A stretch of DNA of 64,000 nt from CAWBYL01 sp963793025 (GTDB lineage: Bacteria; Actinomycetota; Acidimicrobiia; Acidimicrobiales; Acidimicrobilacustridaceae): positions 186,001 through 250,000 of the forward strand of contig CAWBYL010000001.1 of assembly GCA_963793025.1 (NCBI GenBank), given 5' to 3'. The position numbers and the translations under genes were made by a program. Shown in pieces: positions 40,665-50,230 of this stretch (positions within the stretch are counted from its first letter, which is position 1; each line of letters begins with the position of its first letter). The notes beneath the pieces are model-generated. The model worked only from the letters and a program-made list of their open reading frames with translations, was not told the origin of the DNA and did no database searches.

Positions 40665-42419
40665 TCAGTCGGGGCGGGCCACCGGCAGCAGTCGCAGACC
40701 CAGCTCCTCGAGCTGCCCGCGATCGATCGGGGATGGCGCGTGGGTCAGCGGGTCCGTGCCGGACTGGGTCTTCGGGAAGGCGATGACCTCGCGGATGTTC
40801 TCCTCCCCGGCCAGCAGGGCGACCAGGCGGTCGATGCCGAACGCGAACCCGGCGTGGGGCGGGGCCCCGAAGCGGAAGGCGTCGAGCAGGAAGCCGAACC
40901 GCTCCTGGGCGGTGGCGTCGTCGATGCCGAGCAGGGCGAACATGCGGGACTGGATGTCCGAACGGTGGATCCGGACGCTGCCCGAGCCCAACTCCCACCC
41001 GTTCAGGACGAGGTCGTACGACTGCGACCGAACCTCGAGCAGCTCGGCGGGATCAGCCGAGTCGAGCAGGTCCACGTCGTCGGCGTGGGGCATGGTGAAC
41101 GGGTGGTGGGCGGGGATCGGCCGACCGTTGTCGTCGAGCGCCTCGAAGAGCGGGAAGTCGACCACCCACAGGAACTGCAGGCCGCCCTCGGTCACCGGCG
41201 GCCGTCCGAGCTCGACGCGGAGCAGCCCGAGGACGTGCCACACCTTGGGGCGGTCGTCGGCCACGATCAACAGCAGGTCGCCGGACTGGGCGTCGGTGGC
41301 CGCGACCAGACCCTCCGCTTCGGCATCGGAGAGGAACTTCCGGACCGGGGAGTCGAGCTCGCCGGCATCCCGGACCCTCATCCACACCAGACCCTTCGCA
41401 CCCCACCGCTTGGCCTTGTCGGTGAGATCGTCGAGCCGGGAGCGGGTGAACTCCGCACCGCCGGGAACCCGGATGCCCTTCACACAGCCGGCCTTGAAGG
41501 CGTTGAAGCCGGTGTCGGCGAAGAGCTCGGTGAGCTCCACCAACTCCATCCCGAACCGGGTGTCGGGCTTGTCCGAGCCGAAGCGCTCCTGGGCGTCGCG
41601 CCAGGTGATCTGGCCGATCTCTCCGGGGCGCTCACCGGTGACGGCCTGCACCGCGGCCCCGACCGCCTCCGAGATGAAGGCGAGGACCTCTTCCTGGCTC
41701 ACGAAGCTGGCCTCGGCGTCGAGCTGCATGAACTCGAACTGGCGGTCGGCGCGCAGATCCTCGTCGCGCAGGCATCGGGCGATCTGGTAGTAGCGGTCGA
41801 CGCCACCGACCATGCACAGCTGCTTGAACAGCTGCGGGCTCTGGGGCAGGGCGTAGAAGCTGCCCGGCGTGAGACGACTGGGCACCACGAAGTCGCGGGC
41901 GCCCTCCGGCGTCGAGGCGATGAGCATGGGCGTCTCGACCTCGACGAACCCCTGCGAGTCCATGGCCGAGCGCAGGGCCCCGTTGACCTTGGCCCGCAGC
42001 CGGAGGTTCCGCTGCATGCGCTCCGTGCGCAGATCGACGTAGCGATGGGCGAGGCGGACCATCTCGTCGACCTCGACGCGGTCGTCGAGCTGAAAGGGGG
42101 CCGGCTCGGACACGTTCAGGATCTCCACCTCGCACTCCCCCAGCTCCACCGCCCCGGTGGCCAGGTTCTCGTTCTCGGTCCCCTCGGGCCGGACCCGCAC
42201 GACCCCCACGATCCGGACCACGTACTCCGAGCGCAGATCCGCGGCGCCGTCCACCACGCACTGGATGAGGCCGGTGTGGTCGCGGAGGTCGACGAAGGCG
42301 AGGTGCTCGCCGTGCTCGCGACGACGAGCCACCCAACCGCACACCGCGACCCGGCGGCCGATGTCGGCGGCGCGCAGGGTCCCGCAGTGGTCGGTGCGCA
42401 TCGGGAGGGACTCGGTCAC
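40665..42419 (-). CDS. aspS: Aspartate-tRNA ligase
   Basis: Class IIb AspRS of the bacterial type, 584 residues. An N-terminal OB-fold anticodon-binding domain (VAVCGWVARRREHGEHLAFV) is followed by the catalytic core (FVEVETPMLIASTPEGARD; QSPQLFKQLCMVGG; RDEDLRADRQFEF). The bacterial GAD insertion comes next, then motif 3 in AGFAFGIDRLVALLAG. A GAAGGAAG Shine-Dalgarno precedes the GTG start. Whether it also charges tRNA-Asn cannot be judged here. It is 48 bp downstream of hisS, the usual hisS-aspS pair. Confidence 0.97.
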   Translation of the reverse strand: MTESLPMRTDHCGTLRAADIGRRVAVCGWVARRREHGEHLAFVDLRDHTGLIQCVVDGAADLRSEYVVRIVGVVRVRPEGTENENLATGAVELGECEVEILNVSEPAPFQLDDRVEVDEMVRLAHRYVDLRTERMQRNLRLRAKVNGALRSAMDSQGFVEVETPMLIASTPEGARDFVVPSRLTPGSFYALPQSPQLFKQLCMVGGVDRYYQIARCLRDEDLRADRQFEFMQLDAEASFVSQEEVLAFISEAVGAAVQAVTGERPGEIGQITWRDAQERFGSDKPDTRFGMELVELTELFADTGFNAFKAGCVKGIRVPGGAEFTRSRLDDLTDKAKRWGAKGLVWMRVRDAGELDSPVRKFLSDAEAEGLVAATDAQSGDLLLIVADDRPKVWHVLGLLRVELGRPPVTEGGLQFLWVVDFPLFEALDDNGRPIPAHHPFTMPHADDVDLLDSADPAELLEVRSQSYDLVLNGWELGSGSVRIHRSDIQSRMFALLGIDDATAQERFGFLLDAFRFGAPPHAGFAFGIDRLVALLAGEENIREVIAFPKTQSGTDPLTHAPSPIDRGQLEELGLRLLPVARPD

Positions 42420-42467
42420 GGTTGCTTCCTTCGTTGGCTGGGCGCCCGGCGGGCGCGATGGTGTCGA

Positions 42468-43751
42468 TCAGTCGTCGAGCAGGCTGGCCAGGGTGGCCAC
42501 GGCCTCGGCCCGACCGACTCGGTGCTGGCCGCGCTCGCCGCGCAGGTCGCGAACCGTGACGGTTCCGTCCTCGAGCTCGTCGGGACCCACGATCACGACG
42601 AGCGAGGCGCCCGACCGGTCGGCCGACTTCATCTGGGACTTCATCGAACGGCCGTCGAAGGCCCGCTCGGCGCTGACGCCGGCCCGCCGCAGCTCGATCG
42701 ACAGGTCTCGGGCGGTGTCGCCTCCGGCGGTGTCGACGAGGTACACGTCGGTCCGCCGGCCCTCGGCCCCGAACACCCCCTCGGCGTCGCAGGTGAGCAG
42801 CACCCGCTCGATGCCCGAGCCGAAGCCGATGCCGGGGGTGGACGGTCCCCCGAGCGACTCGACCAGCCCGTCGTAGCGCCCGCCACCGCCGATGGTGGAC
42901 TGGGCCGCGTCGAGGGCGCCGCTGACCATCTCGAACGTGGTGTGGGTGTAGTAGTCGAGACCTCGGACCAGTCGGGGCTCGATGCGATACGGCACGCCGA
43001 GAGCCCGTAACCCGGACTGCACCCGCTCGAACTGGAGGGCCGCCTCGTCCGAAAGGCTCTCGGTGATGCGGGGCGCGTCGGTGATGGCGGCGATGGTCAG
43101 CGGACGCTTGGAGTCGAGCACCCGCATGGGGTGGGCCTCGACCTTCTCGGCGTCGGTCGGATCGAGATCACCGATGCGGCCGACCAGGTAGCTGCGGATG
43201 GCATCCACGAAGCGTCGTCGGTCTTCGGCGGTGCCCATCGAGTTCACGACCAGCTCGACCTGGCGCAGGCCGAGGTCGGCGTAGAAGTCCCACAGCAGGC
43301 CGATGACCTCGACGTCGAGATCGGGATCAGCCGAGCCGAGGGCTTCGGCCCCGAGTTGGTGGTGCTGGCGGTAGCGACCGGCCTGGGGTCGCTCGTAGCG
43401 GAAGCTCGGTGCGGCGTACCAGACCTTCCAGGGCGTGGTCGGACGGTGCTGGACGAAGGCTCGCACGACCGACGCCGTGCCCTCCGGTCGCAGGGCGAGG
43501 TGGCGGTCCCCCTTGTCCTGGAAGTCGTACATCTCCTTGCGGACGACGTCGGTGCCCTCGCCCATGCGGGAGAAGACGCCGTACTCCTCGAACATGGGGC
43601 TCTGCACGAGCCCGTAGCCGGCCCGACCGACGTGGTCGGCGAACCGGGCGATGAGGGCCTGCCACCGGGCCGACTCGGGCGGGAGGATGTCGCGGGTGCC
43701 CACCGGGGCCTTGAACGGCTCGGTTCGGGGCATCGAGGTCGGGGTGGACAC
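42468..43751 (-). CDS. hisS: Histidine-tRNA ligase
   Basis: Class II HisRS. I chose GTG 43751 because a TAGTCT -10-like box ends 8 bp upstream, giving 427 residues; ATG 43733 is an alternative. Signatures are APVGTRDILPPES, the motif 2 region SFRYERPQAGRYRQHHQLG, the histidine loops RGLDYYTHTTFE and IGGGGRYDGLVE, and the C-terminal anticodon domain (VVIVGPDELEDGTVTVRDL). It is divergent from the polysaccharide block at 43834. Confidence 0.96.
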   Translation of the reverse strand: MSTPTSMPRTEPFKAPVGTRDILPPESARWQALIARFADHVGRAGYGLVQSPMFEEYGVFSRMGEGTDVVRKEMYDFQDKGDRHLALRPEGTASVVRAFVQHRPTTPWKVWYAAPSFRYERPQAGRYRQHHQLGAEALGSADPDLDVEVIGLLWDFYADLGLRQVELVVNSMGTAEDRRRFVDAIRSYLVGRIGDLDPTDAEKVEAHPMRVLDSKRPLTIAAITDAPRITESLSDEAALQFERVQSGLRALGVPYRIEPRLVRGLDYYTHTTFEMVSGALDAAQSTIGGGGRYDGLVESLGGPSTPGIGFGSGIERVLLTCDAEGVFGAEGRRTDVYLVDTAGGDTARDLSIELRRAGVSAERAFDGRSMKSQMKSADRSGASLVVIVGPDELEDGTVTVRDLRGERGQHRVGRAEAVATLASLLDD

Positions 43752-43759
43752 GACCGGTG

Positions 43760-43828
43760 AGACTACCGGCGGGCTCCGGCGAGCCGCGAACCGGTTGAGG
43801 GGCTGCCGGCAGGTCCCGCTGGTAGCGT
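43760..43828. promoter_or_regulatory. Divergent short-leader promoters for hisS and the Wzy-like gene
   Basis: On the minus strand TAGTCT (43765-43760) ends 8 bp before the hisS GTG. On the plus strand TAGCGT (43823-43828) ends 5 bp before ATG 43834. Both starts lack Shine-Dalgarno sequences, so leaderless transcripts are likely. The -35 regions are not recognisable. Confidence 0.4.
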
Positions 43829-43833
43829 TCGGC

Positions 43834-45212
43834 ATGGCGATCGTCAGCCGGGTAACAGCGGGTCGCCCGTCCGGCGTGGCCCGTCACGTCGCCTGGGTCA
43901 CCGTGTTCGCCCTCGTCGCGGCCGGTGCCCAGTTCGCCGTCGCCCTCGCCGCCGCCCGCCGCCCCAGCGAGGCCCTGCTGCTCGTGGCCGGGGTCGGAGC
44001 CCTCACCGCGGCGATCGTCTTCCCCCGCACCGTGCTGGTCATGGCGCTGGTGGCCACCACGTTTCCCCAGCGGGTCGGTCCCGCCTTCTTGAACCTCAGC
44101 GTCACCGATGCCCTGGGGCTTCTCGGTGTTCTCGCCGCTCTGCGGTTCATCCCCTGGCACGACCGCCGCCTCCGTCTCGTGTACGGCGCACTCGTCGTCT
44201 ACCTCGGCTTCATCGTCGTCTCGCTGATCGCCCACCACCCGCAGCGGGCGGTGCTCGAGTGGTTCCACCGTGGGGTGCTGTTCGGCGGGTCCGTGCTCAT
44301 CGGTGTGGCCATCGTCCGGTCCGGGGTCACCCGACCCGCCCTGCGCGCCTTCGCCGTGACCACCAGCGTGGTCGCCACCGCCGCCATCGTGTCGACGCTC
44401 AGCAACGGCCTCCAGCCGGCCTACGTGCTCGACCTCCAGAAGAACCACGCCGGGCTCCTCCTGGCCACCGGCTTCCTCGTCGCCTACGTGGGCGCCGGGC
44501 AACTGGCCTGGCATCCCAAGGTGATCTTCGGCCTGCGGGTGCTCATGCTGCTCGGTCTCGCCGCCACCCAGTCGCGAGCGGCCGCCCTCGGGCTGGTCGC
44601 CGCCATCGCCCTGCGCCCGATCCTCCTCGGCCGGCGCGGAGCGCGGGGCGGATCTCGGCGGGCATCGTGGTCGTCTGCGTCGCCCTCGTGGCCCTGTCCG
44701 CCGTGTCGGTGAACGCCAACGACCTGTCCCGTCCGGCCGACGAGCAGAAGTTCAACTCGATCAACACCCGGACCAGCGCCTACGACCAGGCGATCCAGGA
44801 GGTGTGGCTCAAGAACCGGTTCGTCGGCGGTGGTCTGCGCTACTTCCTCACCCCCGGCGGCGGCTACGTGGCGCCCCACAACCTCATCGTCAGCGAGATG
44901 GCCGAGACCGGCCTGTTCGGGCTCGTCGGCCTGCTCCTGTTGCTCCTCGCCACCGCCCTGGCCCTCCGCCGCTCGGCCGGCGACCTCGCCGTGCTCGGCG
45001 CCACGGCCCTGACGCTAAGGGTGACGCAGGGCCTGGCCGACATCTTCTGGGTGGCCGGGCCCCTCACCATCGCCCTGATCATGGTGGGGATGGGCGTCTC
45101 GGACCGCCGCGTCCAACCCCGTCGACGCCGGCGCCGAGACCGAATCCGACCGACGTCGGGCGCTGATGCGCCCGATAGGACGCCGTCTAGGCTTTCTCTG
45201 CCGGCGCCATGA
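43834..45212 (+). CDS. O-antigen ligase/polymerase-like (Wzy family) membrane protein, frameshifted
   Basis: This is a polytopic membrane protein of the Wzy/WaaL type that would join or polymerise surface glycans. Roughly ten hydrophobic helices are seen. The Wzy_C-like region has the conserved basic/acidic pattern APHNLIVSEMAETGLFG. The frame breaks near 44650: AILRPILLGRRG-type sequence continues as RISAGIVVVCVALVALS only if one base is restored. Repair gives 459 residues. The ATG at 43834 follows a TAGCGT box by 5 bp. It is the first gene of the envelope block, followed by a Wzz/BY-kinase protein as expected for Wzy-dependent capsule or exopolysaccharide. The break is probably a sequence error. 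Confidence 0.75.
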
Positions 45213-45231
45213 TCGCGAAGGACGGGACTGC

Positions 45232-47130
45232 TTGAGCGCGAACGACCCAACCGGGCCCACGTCGAGCGTCGGGCCACGACCGCGCCCGGCCCGATCGGTC
45301 GAGCAGTCCCCGAACGCCCTGCGCCACTACGCCATGGTGCTGCGCCGGCGCTGGATCTGGATCGCCCTCGGGCTGGTGATGGGCCTGCTCGCCGGCTTCG
45401 CGTCGACCCTGATCGACGAGACCAAGCCGGACACCTCCACGTACTACAAGGCCACCAACACCTTGATCTACGACGCCACCGGCGGGACGGCGGCCGGAGC
45501 CACGAGCGGCTCGGCCAGCACCACCCCGAACCTGGCCCGAACGGCCTTCCTCGTGCGGTCGGCCGACGTGGCCAACGGAGTCTCCACCGCCATCGGCGTG
45601 AACGTGAGCGACGTGAACGAGCAGGTCGGCGCGGTCGCTCGCACCGATGTCCAGGCCATCGACATCACCGCCATCTCCACCGACCCGGACCAGGCGGTTC
45701 TCCTGGCCGACACCACGGCTCGCGTCCTCAACGACTTCGTCGCCAACGACGCCCAGCGTCAGTACGCCGCGGCGCGCGACGAGATCCTCGTCCAGCTCAA
45801 CGACCTGTCGGCCCAGCGCGCAGACCTGGAGGCCCGGATCGAGGCCGACCCGGCCAACGCCGAGAGCTACGCCGCCCGCCTCGACCCCGTGGTCAAGCAG
45901 TACACCGTCGTCTACGACCAGCTCCAGGCCCTCACCGAGCAGGGAACGCCTACGGGTGGTTTCACCACCCTGCAGACCGCGACCCCGGTGCAGATCAACG
46001 CCGGCGCGTTCAACCGCCGCCTCCAGGACAACCGCGAGTCACGAGGCAGCGCCACCTTCATCAACCGGGAGTCCACGGACACCATCGCCAGCGAGACCGA
46101 CCTGAGCACTGCCAGAGGCGTGTCGGACAAGACGAGGATCGCCATCGGAGCGGGCACCGGCCTGGTGCTGGGTCTGTTCACGGCGTTCGTGGTGGAAGCG
46201 TGGGACGACCGCCTCCGCCGCAGCGACCGGGTCGAAGCCGTCACCGGCCTGCCCGTGCTGGTCGAGATCCCCGTGCTGCCCTCCGCCGAACGCCAGGTCG
46301 GAGCCATCATCGTCCTCGACGCACCGAGGTCGGCGGCGGCCGAGCGGTACCGGACCCTACGCACGTCGATCCAGTTCGCCGTGGGGGGGACTGTGGGCGC
46401 GGACCGATCCACCAACGGCGACGGACCCGAGCATCACGCCCCCGTGGTGCTGGTCACCTCCCCCAACCCCGGTGACGGCAAGACCACCACGGTCGCCAAC
46501 CTGGCCGCCACCCTGGGTGATGCCGGCGTGCGCGTGCTGGTCGTCGACTGCGACCACCGCAAGCCGGCCGTGGGCAAGTACCTCGATCCCGCCCTGGTCC
46601 TCGACGAGCCCACCAAGCCCACGGCCACCCGGCTCCACAACGTCTCGTTCCTCCCGCCTCCCCATGCCGAGCACGACTCCCCCGACGTGCTCCCCCAGCT
46701 GATCGCCACCATCCGAGAGGTCCGGGCCGACTTCGACATGGTGCTGCTCGACACCCCGCCCATGTTGATGATGAACGACGCCATCGGCCTGCTGCCCGAG
46801 GCCGACGGAGTGGTCCTCGTCGTGCGGGCCGGCCAGACCCGGATCGGGCAGGCGGAGCGGGCGGTCAACCTCATCGAGCGGTTCCGGGCCACGCAGATGG
46901 GCGTGGTGCTGAACAGCTGCAGCGCCCGCGACGCCGCCCATCGCTACGGCTACGGCTACTACCACTCCCACCGCAGCGGCTCCGCCGACCGCCGTCCGGC
47001 GCCTCCGGAACCAGCCAGCGAGATCTCCGGGCTCGGCACCGCCGTCTCCAGGGGAACCGAGGACGAGACACCCCCGACCGAGGACCCCACCGTCGAGCCC
47101 GAGGCCTCACCCCTCGCGTCCACCGACTAG
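45232..47130 (+). CDS. Polysaccharide co-polymerase fused to a BY-type tyrosine kinase (Wzz/CpsD-like)
   Basis: The protein controls chain length and export of Wzy-dependent polysaccharide. I chose TTG 45232, with GAAGGACGGGA just upstream and after the preceding stop, giving 632 residues. Layout: transmembrane helix 1 (WIWIALGLVMGLLAGFAS), an extracytoplasmic helical Wzz domain of about 250 residues, and helix 2 (AIGAGTGLVLGLFTAFVV). The cytoplasmic kinase domain follows, with Walker A TSPNPGDGKTTTVANL near residue 415, Walker A' VLVVDCDHRKPA and Walker B DMVLLDTPPM. A tyrosine cluster (RYGYGYYHS) may be the autophosphorylation site. The co-polymerase and kinase are on one chain, as in proteobacterial Wzc rather than the split Firmicute form. 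Confidence 0.88.
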   Translation: MSANDPTGPTSSVGPRPRPARSVEQSPNALRHYAMVLRRRWIWIALGLVMGLLAGFASTLIDETKPDTSTYYKATNTLIYDATGGTAAGATSGSASTTPNLARTAFLVRSADVANGVSTAIGVNVSDVNEQVGAVARTDVQAIDITAISTDPDQAVLLADTTARVLNDFVANDAQRQYAAARDEILVQLNDLSAQRADLEARIEADPANAESYAARLDPVVKQYTVVYDQLQALTEQGTPTGGFTTLQTATPVQINAGAFNRRLQDNRESRGSATFINRESTDTIASETDLSTARGVSDKTRIAIGAGTGLVLGLFTAFVVEAWDDRLRRSDRVEAVTGLPVLVEIPVLPSAERQVGAIIVLDAPRSAAAERYRTLRTSIQFAVGGTVGADRSTNGDGPEHHAPVVLVTSPNPGDGKTTTVANLAATLGDAGVRVLVVDCDHRKPAVGKYLDPALVLDEPTKPTATRLHNVSFLPPPHAEHDSPDVLPQLIATIREVRADFDMVLLDTPPMLMMNDAIGLLPEADGVVLVVRAGQTRIGQAERAVNLIERFRATQMGVVLNSCSARDAAHRYGYGYYHSHRSGSADRRPAPPEPASEISGLGTAVSRGTEDETPPTEDPTVEPEASPLASTD

Positions 47131-47142
47131 GCCCCCTCCGGC

Positions 47143-49431
47143 GTGATCCGACCCCCCGTGGGCCTGCGTCCGGGCCGCCTCGGACGCCGCTCCCGCCTAG
47201 GCGCCATCGCCGCCCTGGCGGTCATGTCGGCCGTGGCCGCCGCTGCCTCGCCCGCCCGCCCCACCGGCGCCCGCCCCGCCGACGCGCTGTGGTGCGCCCT
47301 GCTCGGTGCCGCCGTACCCCTCGTGGCCTCGCGCGCCCGGCGGATCCCTCTCGTGTGGGCGGCGGGGGTCGCCGCCGTGATGGGCATCGGCGGCGACGCC
47401 CCGACCGTCGTGCTCACCCTCGGGCTCATGGTGCTCGGGGGGATCATGACGTTCTCGACCCGCCGGGACCGCGTGTTGGCCGCCGCCATCGGCGCTCTCG
47501 TCGTCCAGGTCCTTCTGCGAGCGCCGAGCTTCGGTTTCATCGGGCTCCCGACGATCCTCGCCGTCGTCGCGCTCGCTCCGGTCGCCTGGTCGGCCTTCGG
47601 CCTGGCCCGACGGCGCGAGCGCCAGGTCGGTCTGGCCCTCACCATCGGCGTCGTCGGCCTGGCCACGGTCCTCGGGATCGTCGCCCTGGTCGGGGCTCTG
47701 GGGACCAGGAGCCGTCTCGAGGCGGGGGTCGAGCTCGCCGGCCGAGGACTGGATGCGATCCGCGCCGGCGACACGGCCGGCGCGGCCGAACGCTTCGACG
47801 CCGCGGCCGACATCTTCGACGACGCCTCGGGCTCGCTCGAGGGTTGGCGGACCTGGGCCGGCCGCTATGTACCCGTCGTGGGACCCCATGTGGAGGCGCT
47901 GAGGAGGGTGGCCTCGGCCGGTGTCGTCCTCGACCGCAGCGCAGCCACCACGGCCTCGACCGCCAACTACCACGACCTCACCGCCGAAGACGGCCAGGTC
48001 GACCTGTCCGTCGTCGAGTCCCTCCGAGACCCGGTGGCGCGGTCCGCCGAGCTGATCGCCGCCGCTCGGCGATCGGTGGCCGCCGTGCGATCGCCCTGGT
48101 TGCTCGGATCGGTCCGTTCCCAGCTCGACCGCATCGGCGACAACCTCGACGACGCCGGTGAGCAGGCCAGCATCGCCGCCGAAGGGCTGCGGGTGGCGCC
48201 CGAGCTGCTCGGCGCCGACGGTCCCAAGCGCTACTTCGTGGCCTTCGCCACGCCCGGTGAGAGCCGCAACGGGGGCGGCTTCGTGGGCGCCCTCGGCATC
48301 CTCACCGCCGACCGCGGGCGGCTCGAGTTGACGGAGGCCGGCAACCTCAACGCCCTCAACGCCGCGGGCCCGCCGTACTCGTTCGACCCGCCGCCGGCGT
48401 GGGAGGAGCGCTACGGCTCCTACGACGTCGGCCGCTTCCTCGGCAATCTGGCCGCCAGCCCCGACTGGCCCACCGACCGCGGGGTCATCGCCCAGCTGTA
48501 CCCCCAGACCCCGGGCGGGACGCCCGTCGACGGTGCGCTCTACGTGGATCCCGCCGCCATCGCCGGTCTCCTCGAGCTCACCGGACCGGTCGAGGTGCCT
48601 GCCCTCGGGGTGACCCTCGACGCCGCCAACGCCGAGCGTTTCCTCCTCCAGGACCAGTACGTCCTGATCGACGGGAACAACCCGCAGCGCAAGGAGCTCC
48701 TGGGCGACGCCGCCCGCGCCACCTTCGACGCGCTCACCTCGCGTCCCCTGCCGGGCATCTCGTCGCTCGCCACCTCCCTGGGCCGACTGGTGACGGCAGG
48801 GCACCTGCGCATGTCGGTGAGCGCCACCGCCCCCGAGACCTTCCTCGACCGCGTCGGTCTGTCCGGACAGTGGGAGGTTCCGGCGGGAAGCGACCACGTG
48901 TCGATCCGGTGGGCGAACCTCTTGGCCAACAAGATCGACTCGTTCATCCATCGCGACGTCGAGGTTCGCGCCATCGTCGACCGGGCCACGGGCACGGTCA
49001 CCGAGAAGGTGACGGTGACAGTGCACAACGACGCGCCACCCTCGGGCCTCCCGTCGTACGTGATCGGCAACCGATCGGGCCTGCCCGACGGCACGAGCCA
49101 GGACATCCTCGCCGTGTACACGCCTCATGAGCTTCGCCGCGTAACCATCGACGGCCGCCTGATCGGCGCGGCGACCCAGACGGAGCTGGGGAGCCTGGTG
49201 CACCTCGTCGAGGTACAGGTTCCGCCGGGTGAGGCGCGCACCGTGGTCTTCGAGCTGGTGGGCGAGATCCCCAGCTGGCCGTACGGGCTGGAGGTCCTCC
49301 CGCAGGCCATGGCCCATCCCGATCAGTTGACGGTGAGCGTCGACGGGATCCAGGGCCTGGAACCGGCACCGCAGTTCCGAGGTCCGTTCGTCGCTCCCGT
49401 CCAGATTGGCGTCAGCGCCGGCGGAGATTAG
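47143..49431 (+). CDS. DUF4012 domain membrane protein
   Basis: The 762-residue protein has about six N-terminal hydrophobic helices (residues about 15-190), then a large extracytoplasmic part. A helical segment (LEAGVELAGRGLDAIRAGD) precedes the DUF4012 domain, recognised from YFVAFATPGESRNGGGFVGA, ELTEAGNLNALN and FLLQDQYVLIDGNNPQRKE. A beta-rich C-terminus follows. DUF4012 proteins are common in actinobacterial exopolysaccharide clusters and resemble LytR-CpsA-Psr partners in context, but no activity is known. It starts 12 bp after the kinase gene, so it belongs to the same operon. The last codons overlap a small GCCGGC/GCCGGC hairpin. Confidence 0.78.
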   Translation: MIRPPVGLRPGRLGRRSRLGAIAALAVMSAVAAAASPARPTGARPADALWCALLGAAVPLVASRARRIPLVWAAGVAAVMGIGGDAPTVVLTLGLMVLGGIMTFSTRRDRVLAAAIGALVVQVLLRAPSFGFIGLPTILAVVALAPVAWSAFGLARRRERQVGLALTIGVVGLATVLGIVALVGALGTRSRLEAGVELAGRGLDAIRAGDTAGAAERFDAAADIFDDASGSLEGWRTWAGRYVPVVGPHVEALRRVASAGVVLDRSAATTASTANYHDLTAEDGQVDLSVVESLRDPVARSAELIAAARRSVAAVRSPWLLGSVRSQLDRIGDNLDDAGEQASIAAEGLRVAPELLGADGPKRYFVAFATPGESRNGGGFVGALGILTADRGRLELTEAGNLNALNAAGPPYSFDPPPAWEERYGSYDVGRFLGNLAASPDWPTDRGVIAQLYPQTPGGTPVDGALYVDPAAIAGLLELTGPVEVPALGVTLDAANAERFLLQDQYVLIDGNNPQRKELLGDAARATFDALTSRPLPGISSLATSLGRLVTAGHLRMSVSATAPETFLDRVGLSGQWEVPAGSDHVSIRWANLLANKIDSFIHRDVEVRAIVDRATGTVTEKVTVTVHNDAPPSGLPSYVIGNRSGLPDGTSQDILAVYTPHELRRVTIDGRLIGAATQTELGSLVHLVEVQVPPGEARTVVFELVGEIPSWPYGLEVLPQAMAHPDQLTVSVDGIQGLEPAPQFRGPFVAPVQIGVSAGGD

Positions 49432-49522
49432 CCGGCTCGGTGGTATCTTCCCCCGGAATCTCGACGATGGTCGCAGTGACCGGGCTCCGAGGATTCCTTT
49501 TCAAGTGACGAGAGGCGTGCGC

Positions 49523-49624
49523 ATGCCCCCGATGACGCGACGGCTCCTGACGGAGACGATCTGGCTCGCCGTCGCGCCCGTCCGCGTGGTCCGTCACGCT
49601 CGCGCTCGGTTGAGCCGGGCCTGA
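49523..49624 (+). CDS. Possible 33-residue peptide
   Basis: A short frame begins MPPMTRRLLTETIWLAVAPV and ends in a strongly basic tail (RVVRHARARLSRA). GAGAGG lies 7 bp before the ATG, a good Shine-Dalgarno. The frame ends 2 bp before the next gene, so the two could be translated in series. It has a short amphipathic or hydrophobic core and a basic end. It is not recognised; it could be a leader peptide or a small membrane-associated protein, or not be expressed. Confidence 0.4.
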   Translation: MPPMTRRLLTETIWLAVAPVRVVRHARARLSRA

Positions 49625-49626
49625 TC

Positions 49627-50181
49627 ATGATCACCGCCCGGCCCGACGATGGCGACGTGCCGTCCCCGGACGACTCCGACGCCGAGGAGATCCGACGCTC
49701 CAGCCGCCGACGGTTCCTCGCGGCCACGGCGTGGACCGTGCCGGTGATCATGGTGGCCACTGCGGCGCCCGCGGCCGCTGCATCGAACCAGGTCATCCAG
49801 TTCACGTCCGCCCCTTGCCGCCACCCTGGTGGCAAGAACTCTCCGTTCATGAGTGACGTCCACTACGACCTCTTCATCAGGAACACGACGGGAGCGCCGG
49901 TCCACGTGTTCATCAAGAAGGTGAAGGTGGGCCGGACCCCCGGCGACGCCGAGGATCGCAACTTCTCGACCGGTGCCGGCATCCCGCCGACTGTGCAGGC
50001 GACGATCGACCTGACCATTCCGAACGGCGGCGCCTCGAGAATCCTCCACGCCCACAAGGGAGACAGTGGCAACACTTCCCTCTACAGCGAGATCTACTAC
50101 ACGTTCGGTTCGGCCGACGGCGTCGGTGGGACGGCCATCAACTCGGTGCCGATGTTGGAGTCCTGCCCCGACGAGCAGTGA
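49627..50181 (+). CDS. Tat-exported protein of unknown function
   Basis: The 184-residue protein has an acidic N-terminus and then a twin-arginine signal (SSRRRFLAATAWTVPVIMVA) with cleavage expected after APAAAAS. The mature part of about 130 residues is beta-rich and contains two cysteines (SAPCRHPGG near the start and MLESCPDEQ at the end), which could form one disulfide. The fold looks like a small immunoglobulin-like or decorative surface domain (YDLFIRNTTGAPVHVFIKKV), not a known enzyme. It follows the DUF4012 gene on the same strand and is likely part of the envelope block. Confidence 0.7.
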   Translation: MITARPDDGDVPSPDDSDAEEIRRSSRRRFLAATAWTVPVIMVATAAPAAAASNQVIQFTSAPCRHPGGKNSPFMSDVHYDLFIRNTTGAPVHVFIKKVKVGRTPGDAEDRNFSTGAGIPPTVQATIDLTIPNGGASRILHAHKGDSGNTSLYSEIYYTFGSADGVGGTAINSVPMLESCPDEQ

Positions 50182-50230
50182 CGGGCGCCCCCCTCGTGGA
50201 GAGGCGCAACCCATGCAACGGTTTCGTCGG

